From Amycolatopsis sp. cg9 (GTDB lineage Bacteria; Actinomycetota; Actinomycetes; Mycobacteriales; Pseudonocardiaceae), in NCBI RefSeq assembly GCF_041346945.1, contig NZ_CP166850.1, positions 1,488,001 to 1,552,000 on the forward strand: a stretch of 64,000 bases of DNA. The letters are read 5' to 3'. The notes under the pieces were generated by a model. The model had not been told where the DNA came from, searched no databases, and saw nothing but the letters and a program-made list of their open reading frames with translations. Positions 59,218 to 64,000 of this stretch are shown here, in pieces. The translations under genes were made by a program, and so were the position numbers. Within the stretch, counting starts at the first letter, position 1; each line of letters starts with the position of its first letter.

Positions 59218-59849
59218 GCAGCCGGGAGCGGGTGCGCGCGGCGGCGGTGAAGCTGTTCGCCACCAAGGGGTTCCACGGCACCGGCATCCGGGATCTGGCG
59301 CAGGAGGCGGAACTCTCGTCGGCGAGCCTGTACCACTACATGGGCACCAAGGAAGATCTCCTCGCGGAGATCATGCACACGGCGCTGAACCGCTTGCTGG
59401 ACGCGGCCCGCGAAGCGACGGCGGGCGGCGGCGACCCGGTGCATCGATTGCGCACGCTGGTCGCGCTGCACGTGCTCGCGCACGCGGTCGGCCCGGCGGA
59501 AACCCGCGTGGTGGACAACGAAGTCGACGTCCTGTCGCCGGCCGCGCGCGAGCCGGTGGTGGCGTTGCGGGACGCGTACGAACGCCTGTGGGCGGCGGCG
59601 ATCGACGAGGGCGTCGCGGCCGGGGTGTTCCACACCGAACACCCGGCCGTGACGCGGCTCGCACTGCTGGAGATGTGCAGCGGCGTCGCCCGCTGGTACT
59701 CCCCGCGCGGCCCGCTGGCGCTGGACCAGCTCGCGGAGCACTACGCGGAGCTGGTGTCGAGGGCGCTGGGCTGCCCGTCCGCGCCGGGTGCCACCGACTT
59801 CCGGCGGTGCCGGGAAATCGTCGCGAAAGAGTGGGGCGTGTCCGTTTAG
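59208..59849 (+). CDS. TetR-family transcriptional regulator
   Basis: A 213-residue regulator with the TetR helix-turn-helix (SSRERVRAAAVKLFATKGFHGTGIRDLAQEAELSSASLYHYMGTKEDLLAEI) and an all-helical ligand domain typical of fatty-acid or acyl-CoA responsive TetR proteins. It overlaps the ligase gene by 10 bp and is probably autoregulated with the operon. Confidence 0.92.
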   Translation: MAVSSRERVRAAAVKLFATKGFHGTGIRDLAQEAELSSASLYHYMGTKEDLLAEIMHTALNRLLDAAREATAGGGDPVHRLRTLVALHVLAHAVGPAETRVVDNEVDVLSPAAREPVVALRDAYERLWAAAIDEGVAAGVFHTEHPAVTRLALLEMCSGVARWYSPRGPLALDQLAEHYAELVSRALGCPSAPGATDFRRCREIVAKEWGVSV

Positions 59850-59907
59850 CGGCGCTTTTACCTGTGTACGCCTTGCCCAGACGGCGTGCGTGGGGGACGC
59901 TCGAAGG

Positions 59908-60228
59908 GTGACTGAGGAAACGATCCAACTGGAACTGGACGACTCGGGTCTCGCGCCGGGCCTCCCGGCGCCGGCACACCCCCGCGATCAGGTGCAGGAT
60001 GTCCCCTATCGCCCGGTCGAGTTCCGCGATGACGATCTCCCCACCGCCCTGGAGCGGTGCTCCGCTTGGCTACGGCAGGCGCAGGAGTGGCTGGGCGAGC
60101 CGCTCGACGTCCTGGCCATCCACCTCGACTACGACGACCGCCAGGGTTCGCCGTACTACGACGTGAAGCTCCTGTGCAACGAAGAGGACCTGGCCGGCGT
60201 GCCGATCGCCATCCGCAACAAGAAGTAA
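59908..60228 (+). CDS. conserved hypothetical protein (106 residues)
   Basis: A 106-residue acidic cytoplasmic protein: VTEETIQLELDDSGLAPGLP at the N-terminus and LERCSAWLRQAQEWLGEPLDVLAIHLDYDDRQGSPYYDVKLLCNEEDL later. No signal peptide or membrane helix. GTG at 59908 has AAGG close upstream. I do not recognise a family. Its stop is 14 bp before a 36-bp palindrome. Confidence 0.65.
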   Translation: MTEETIQLELDDSGLAPGLPAPAHPRDQVQDVPYRPVEFRDDDLPTALERCSAWLRQAQEWLGEPLDVLAIHLDYDDRQGSPYYDVKLLCNEEDLAGVPIAIRNKK

Positions 60229-60241
60229 CCCCGAACACCGC

Positions 60242-60277
60242 CGAGGCCACCTCCCGGACGTCCGGGAGGTGGCCTCG
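60242..60277. terminator. 36-bp perfect palindrome with ACGT centre
   Basis: CGAGGCCACCTCCCGGAC (60242-60259) and its exact complement (60260-60277), with no loop base. It lies between the convergent hypothetical gene and acyl-CoA dehydrogenase gene, so a bidirectional terminator is likely. Confidence 0.85.
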
Positions 60278-60293
60278 TTCGCGTTCCGGGGGG

Positions 60294-61463
60294 TCAGCCG
60301 AGGACGCCGCCGACCTTCACGTGCCCCTTGAGGAGGTTGCGCGCGATGGTGCGGCGCTGGATCTCGTCGGTGCCTTCGTAGATGCGCAGCAGCCGCAGCT
60401 CGCGGTACCACCGCTCGATCGGCAGCTCCCGCGTGTAGCCCATGCCGCCGTGGATCTGCAGGACGCGGTCGACGATTTCGTTGGCCTTCTGGCCGCCGTA
60501 CAGCTTCGCCATCGACTGCGCGTGCCGCGAGTCGACGCCCTGGTCGACCTGCCAGGCGGCGTTGAGCACGAGCCAGCGCAACGCCTCGAGCTCCACTCCG
60601 GAGTCGGCGATCATCCACTGGATGGCCTGGCGTTCCGCGATCTTCTGTCCGAACGTCTCCCGCGTGTTGGCGTGTTCGATCGCCATCGTGATCAGCCGCT
60701 CGCACGAACCGATCGCGCGCGCCGGCAGGAGGTAGCGGCCCTGCCCGATCCACTGCATCGCGAGTTCGAAGCCGCGGCCCTCTTCGCCGAGGATCTGCGT
60801 CTCGGGCACGCGGACGTCCTGGAAGATCAGCGACGCCGGGCCCCACTCGCCCATGGTGTCGATGTACTCGGACTTCCAGCCGGCTTCGCGGTCGACGAGG
60901 AAGCACGTGACGCCGCCGTTCGCGCCCTTCTCCGGGTCGGTGATCGCGAAGACCATGGTGAAGTCGGCTTCGTTGCCGCCGGTGATGAAGGTCTTCTCGC
61001 CGTTGATGATCCAGTCGGTGCCGTCCTTGCGGGCGGTGGTCCGGATGGCTTTCGCGTCCGACCCGGCGCCCGGCTCGGTGATCGCGAAGCACGACTTGCG
61101 CTCGCCCGAGATGGTCGGCAGCAGGTAGGTCTGCTTCTGCTCTTCGTTGGCGTGGAACAGGATGTTGTCCGCGGCGCCGCCGAAGCGGAACGGCACGAAG
61201 GTGCGGCCGAGCTCGGCCTCCAGCAGCGCGGCCATCACCGCGGACAGGCCCATGCCGCCGTACTCCTCCGGCGTGAAGACGCCCCAGAAGCCGGACTCCT
61301 TCGCCTTGAGCTGGAGGGCCTTCAGCTCCTCGCCGGTCAGGCCGGGCTGGTGCGCGCGCTCGCGGCGGAGGACTTCCTGCTCCAGCGGGATCAGCTCCCG
61401 CTGGACGAACGTGCGGACCCAGTCGCGCACTTCACGTTCTTCGGTGCTGAGAGAGAAATCCAT
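60294..61463 (-). CDS. acyl-CoA dehydrogenase
   Basis: A 389-residue acyl-CoA dehydrogenase with CFAITEPGAGSDAKAIRTTARKDG, NGEKTFITGGNEADFTMVFAITD and RELRLLRIYEGTDEIQRRTIARNLLKG. The sequence is like medium-chain or isovaleryl-type enzymes. ATG at 61463 has GGAGGAG upstream. A palindrome just upstream (61489-61504) suggests TetR control. It differs from the enzyme at 24804. Confidence 0.93.
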   Translation of the reverse strand: MDFSLSTEEREVRDWVRTFVQRELIPLEQEVLRRERAHQPGLTGEELKALQLKAKESGFWGVFTPEEYGGMGLSAVMAALLEAELGRTFVPFRFGGAADNILFHANEEQKQTYLLPTISGERKSCFAITEPGAGSDAKAIRTTARKDGTDWIINGEKTFITGGNEADFTMVFAITDPEKGANGGVTCFLVDREAGWKSEYIDTMGEWGPASLIFQDVRVPETQILGEEGRGFELAMQWIGQGRYLLPARAIGSCERLITMAIEHANTRETFGQKIAERQAIQWMIADSGVELEALRWLVLNAAWQVDQGVDSRHAQSMAKLYGGQKANEIVDRVLQIHGGMGYTRELPIERWYRELRLLRIYEGTDEIQRRTIARNLLKGHVKVGGVLG

Positions 61464-61488
61464 GGGTGAGCTGCTCCTCCGACACTGG

Positions 61489-61504
61489 CTAAGCGCTTGC
61501 TTAG
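61489..61504. promoter_or_regulatory. candidate operator CTAAGCGCTTGCTTAG
   Basis: The arms CTAAGC and GCTTAG flank GCTT, 26-41 bp upstream of the acyl-CoA dehydrogenase start. It is similar to TetR-type fatty-acid regulator sites. Confidence 0.55.
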
Positions 61505-61593
61505 TCGAGGGTACCCCGTGAGAGGTGGATTACCCCAGACCTCCGCCCGAATTCGTGACAAGCGCCCGGACGCCCGGAAGGATCGGAGGGGTG

Positions 61594-62280
61594 ATGGAGA
61601 TCGTGGTCCGCTGGTCGTCGCCGTTGCCCGCCGAAGAGCGCTTCCTGCGCCTGCTGGACGAGACCGAGCAAGACCGGTTCGCGGCGTACCGCCAGGACGC
61701 CGACAAGCGCCGCTTCCTGACCGGCCGCGTGCTGGCGAAGACGGTCGCGGCGGAGCGGCTGGGCCTGGCCCCCGAGACGGTGAAGTTCGACGCGACCTGC
61801 GAAGACTGCGGCAAACCCCACGGCCGCCCCCGGGTCCCGGGCGCGGACCTGACGCTGTCGATCTCGCACTCGGGCGACCTGATCGGCCTCGCGGCGACCC
61901 CGTCGGTCCCGGTCGGCCTGGACGTCGAGACGGCCACCCGCCGCGCCGACGACGGCCTGATCGACTACGCGCTGAGCCCGGCCGAGGCAGCCCACCTGAC
62001 CGGCCTCGGCCCGGACGAGAAGGCGGCGGCGTTCTTCGTCTACTGGACCCGCAAGGAAGCGGTGATGAAGGCCACGGGCAAGGGCCTGCGCATCCCGCTG
62101 CAGAGCATCACGTTCTCCCGCTACGACGAGCCGGCCCGCCTGCTGTCGTCCGGCGACCCGGCCCTGGACCCGGCACGCACCCGCCTGGCGGACCTGAAGG
62201 CCACGGACGGCTACCGCGCGGCCATCGCGGTGCTGACCACCGAGGAGCTCTCGGTGACCGAGGAGCACTGGCTCCCCTAG
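61594..62280 (+). CDS. 4'-phosphopantetheinyl transferase superfamily protein
   Basis: A 228-residue Sfp-type transferase that adds the phosphopantetheine arm to acyl- or peptidyl-carrier proteins. The motifs VGLDVETATRR (Mg site), and FFVYWTRKEAVMKATGKGL are complete, with the N-terminal EQDRFAAYRQDADKRRFLTGRVLAKT. ATG at 61594 follows GGAGGGGTG. Its adjacency to isochorismate synthase (convergent) could suggest siderophore-type metabolism, but no NRPS is in the window. Confidence 0.92.
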   Translation: MEIVVRWSSPLPAEERFLRLLDETEQDRFAAYRQDADKRRFLTGRVLAKTVAAERLGLAPETVKFDATCEDCGKPHGRPRVPGADLTLSISHSGDLIGLAATPSVPVGLDVETATRRADDGLIDYALSPAEAAHLTGLGPDEKAAAFFVYWTRKEAVMKATGKGLRIPLQSITFSRYDEPARLLSSGDPALDPARTRLADLKATDGYRAAIAVLTTEELSVTEEHWLP

Positions 62281-62295
62281 CGCCCGACCCGAGCG

Positions 62296-62374
62296 CCCCA
62301 ATGTGGCGTTGGTTGCGTCCAACGCACCGAACGCCACATTGGGTGCGTCTGACGCACCGAACGCCACATTGGGG
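62296..62374. repeat. 79-bp three-arm palindromic element, copy 3
   Basis: The same order as copy 2 (one forward, two inverse arms) and the same length. It differs mainly in the small loops (TTGCGTCCAACGCA and GGTGCGTCTGACGCACC). It lies between the convergent phosphopantetheinyl transferase and isochorismate synthase genes, 15 bp from each. Confidence 0.92.
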
Positions 62375-62389
62375 TGCTTTGGGCCGGGG

Positions 62390-63547
62390 TCAGACCGAGG
62401 TGAGGTCCGCCAGGCCCATCGCCGTCAGGAGGGTGCGGAACTTCGCCGTTGTCTCGTCCAGCTCCGACTGCGGGTCCGAAGCCGCCACGATGCCGCCGCC
62501 CGCGTACAGCCGCATCGAGGTCGACGCGATTTCCGCGCAGCGGATCGCCACCGCCCATTCGCCGTCGCCGGTGGCGTCCACCCAGCCGACCGCGCCCGCG
62601 TAGTAGTCGCGGTCGAAGGGCTCCAGTTCCTGGACCAGGTCGCGGGCGCCGTCGGTCGGGGTGCCGCAGATCGCCGGGGTCGGGTGGAGGGCGGCCGCGA
62701 GGTCGAGAGCCGTGATCTCCGGGTCGATCAGCTCGCCCGTGATCGGGGTGCGCAGGTGCCAGATCGCCGGCGTCGTCACCAGCTCCGGGCCCGCCGGGAC
62801 GTCCAGCGTGCGGCAGAACGGCCGCAGCGCCTCGACGAGGTAGTCGATGACCACCGCGTGTTCGAGCTGGTCCTTGCGGGACGTCCGCAGCGCCTCGCCG
62901 TTGGCGCGGTCGGTCGCCGGGTCGGCCGACCGCGGCATCGAGCCGGCGTGCGGGGACGAGAACACCGTGCGGCCGGTGCGGCGCAGCAGCAGCTCGGGGG
63001 TGGCGCCGACCAGGGACCGGCCGCCGGGCAGCTCGGCCGCGTACGTGAAGTGGCGGGGGTTGCCGACCGCCAGGTTGCGCACGATGCGTTCGGCGGGCAC
63101 CGGCGCCGCGAACTCGAGGTCGAGAGCGCGTGCCAGGACGACTTTGCGCAGGTCACGTGCGTCCAGGGCGTCGACGGCCGCCGAGACGGCGGCCACGTGC
63201 CGCGCGGGGGACGGGACCGCGCGCACCCGCGTGGGCGCCGGCAGGACCTCACGCGGCAGCGAGGGGGCACCTTCGGCGCGGTGGACGGTCCGGGGCACGA
63301 CCAAGTGGCCCGGCACCTTCGTGTCGGGCCCGGTGTCGAACGGGAGGACGCCGACGGCCAGGGGGGCGCCGGTCTCGGCCAGCACGCCGGGGATCGCCGA
63401 AGCGAGGCGGCGGGGGTCCGTCTCGGTGACGGTCCGGAGGGTGCCCTGCGCGAGGAGTGCGCGCTGGGCCGTCGTGAACAAGAAGTCGCCACGCTGGTAG
63501 CGGGCGGCGAGGTCGAGTGCCGGGGTCGCCGGGTCAGGTGAGCTCAC
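62390..63547 (-). CDS. isochorismate synthase (MenF/EntC-type)
   Basis: A 385-residue chorismate-binding enzyme that makes isochorismate, the precursor of menaquinone or salicylate/2,3-dihydroxybenzoate. Motifs: RDLRKVVLARALDLEF, NPRHFTYAAELPGGRSLVGATPELLLRRTG, VHAG-type GSMPRSAD, and PTPAICGTPTDGARDLVQELEPFDRDYYAGAVGW at the end. No menaquinone cluster is visible in the window. GTG at 63547. Confidence 0.9.
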   Translation of the reverse strand: MSSPDPATPALDLAARYQRGDFLFTTAQRALLAQGTLRTVTETDPRRLASAIPGVLAETGAPLAVGVLPFDTGPDTKVPGHLVVPRTVHRAEGAPSLPREVLPAPTRVRAVPSPARHVAAVSAAVDALDARDLRKVVLARALDLEFAAPVPAERIVRNLAVGNPRHFTYAAELPGGRSLVGATPELLLRRTGRTVFSSPHAGSMPRSADPATDRANGEALRTSRKDQLEHAVVIDYLVEALRPFCRTLDVPAGPELVTTPAIWHLRTPITGELIDPEITALDLAAALHPTPAICGTPTDGARDLVQELEPFDRDYYAGAVGWVDATGDGEWAVAIRCAEIASTSMRLYAGGGIVAASDPQSELDETTAKFRTLLTAMGLADLTSV

Positions 63548-63575
63548 CCCACCAGCGTCCCAGGCTTCGGGAGAT

Positions 63576-63613
63576 CCGCGAGGGGAGTGTCACGAGCGAC
63601 ACTCCCCTCGCGG
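63576..63613. terminator. 16-bp inverted repeat terminator after mIHF
   Basis: CCGCGAGGGGAGTGTC (63576-63591) pairs with GACACTCCCCTCGCGG (63598-63613), loop ACGAGC. It lies 17 bp beyond the mIHF stop on the leftward transcript and upstream of isochorismate synthase. Confidence 0.8.
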
Positions 63614-63630
63614 GAGCTCCGGGTGACGAG

Positions 63631-63942
63631 CTACTTGAGCGCGTCGATGAGCGCCTCGCGCTGGCGCTCGCCCAGGCCGGCGGCCCGCCGGTCCGGGTCG
63701 ATGCCGGCCTGCTCGAGCAGGGCGGCGACCTTCACCGCGCCGAGGCCGGGGACGGCCTTCAGCAGCTGGGTGACCTTCGTCTTCCCGATGGTCTTGTTCT
63801 CCTTGGCCTGCTTGAGCACCTTCTCGATGCTCTCCTTGCCGGACTTGATCGACGCGAGCAGCTCCGAACGCGCCTTGCGAGCCTCGGCGGCCTTGGCCAG
63901 GGCCTCGGCGCGCTGCTCCGGAGTCAACGTAGGCAGAGCCAA
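63631..63942 (-). CDS. mihF: actinobacterial integration host factor (mIHF)
   Basis: A 103-residue nucleoid protein, MALPTLTPEQRAEALAKAAE to the end REALIDALK, containing the helical domain and the helix-hairpin-helix LLKAVPGLGAVKVAALLEQAGI that bind DNA. It is essential in mycobacteria and abundant in Streptomyces (sIHF). No upstream pyrimidine or gmk gene is visible, because the window ends 58 bp upstream. A strong hairpin follows the stop. Confidence 0.95.
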   Translation of the reverse strand: MALPTLTPEQRAEALAKAAEARKARSELLASIKSGKESIEKVLKQAKENKTIGKTKVTQLLKAVPGLGAVKVAALLEQAGIDPDRRAAGLGERQREALIDALK

Positions 63943-64000
63943 CGTAGTGTCCTTTCCTCTCAGGTCTCCGCTTTCGCGGCCGACAGCTTTTGTGAGCGCT

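Overview
The window is very GC-rich, with GTG/TTG starts, 4-bp ATGA/GTGA gene overlaps, an F420-type reductase, an actinobacterial IHF (mIHF) and secreted hydrolases carrying ricin-type lectin domains. This is an actinomycete chromosome, most likely Pseudonocardiaceae and probably Amycolatopsis (inferred from gene content; no search was run). No tRNA, rRNA, CRISPR array, prophage or transposase was seen. The sigma-factor gene at the left edge is cut off.

Layout. 1-3672: partial ECF sigma factor, a 2-TM SLATT-like protein, a glycosyltransferase and a transmembrane Ser/Thr kinase, all leftward. 3811-11084: an inositol-phosphatase-like gene, then a compact cluster of a creatininase-family amidohydrolase, a GTP cyclohydrolase II with a Tyr-to-Met change, a flippase-like membrane protein, a methyltransferase, a glycosyltransferase, a degenerate PTPS-like protein, an alcohol dehydrogenase and a CDP-alcohol phosphatidyltransferase. 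I read it as a pathway that opens GTP, deformylates the product and builds a glycosylated or lipid-linked molecule. It is my main candidate for an undescribed system. 11192-21110: LigD-type polymerase, GT-C glycosyltransferase, MpaB-family protein, a LysR/flavoprotein pair, acyltransferase, Ddn-like protein with MarR, a short P450 and a GNAT. 21162-25967: PaaX-type regulator, RidA-like protein, an FAD-monooxygenase/OYE fusion resembling 2-aminobenzoyl-CoA monooxygenase/reductase, and an acyl-CoA dehydrogenase. 26711-36625: a GH1 beta-glucosidase with a five-gene peptide-type ABC importer, and two divergent ROK regulators. 37221-42729: a four-gene secreted operon (GH16, GH75, GH30, GH18), each enzyme with a near-identical CBM13/ricin lectin; together they address beta-1,3-glucan, chitosan, beta-1,6-glucan and chitin, the main fungal wall polymers. 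43625-48704: GntR, MFS, DUF1445 and PxpABC (5-oxoproline use). 48720-56885: small membrane proteins with an ArsR-type regulator, AlkB-like dioxygenase, dehydrogenases, DtxR-type regulator, GNAT, TfoX-like protein and an amidohydrolase. 56933-61463: enoyl-CoA hydratase, acyl-CoA ligase, TetR and acyl-CoA dehydrogenase. 61594-63942: phosphopantetheinyl transferase, isochorismate synthase and mIHF.

Across these regions lie several families of long, almost perfect palindromes. A 79-bp three-arm element occurs three times, each time between convergent genes. A 20-26 bp palindrome with core CTTTCACGTGAAAG occurs as doublets: one spans the 3' end of the flippase gene and one sits in frame inside the acyl-CoA ligase, adding about 19 residues. 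Single palindromes of 36-53 bp lie at other gene ends. These look like a dispersed palindromic repeat system used largely as bidirectional terminators, with at least one copy tolerated inside a protein.
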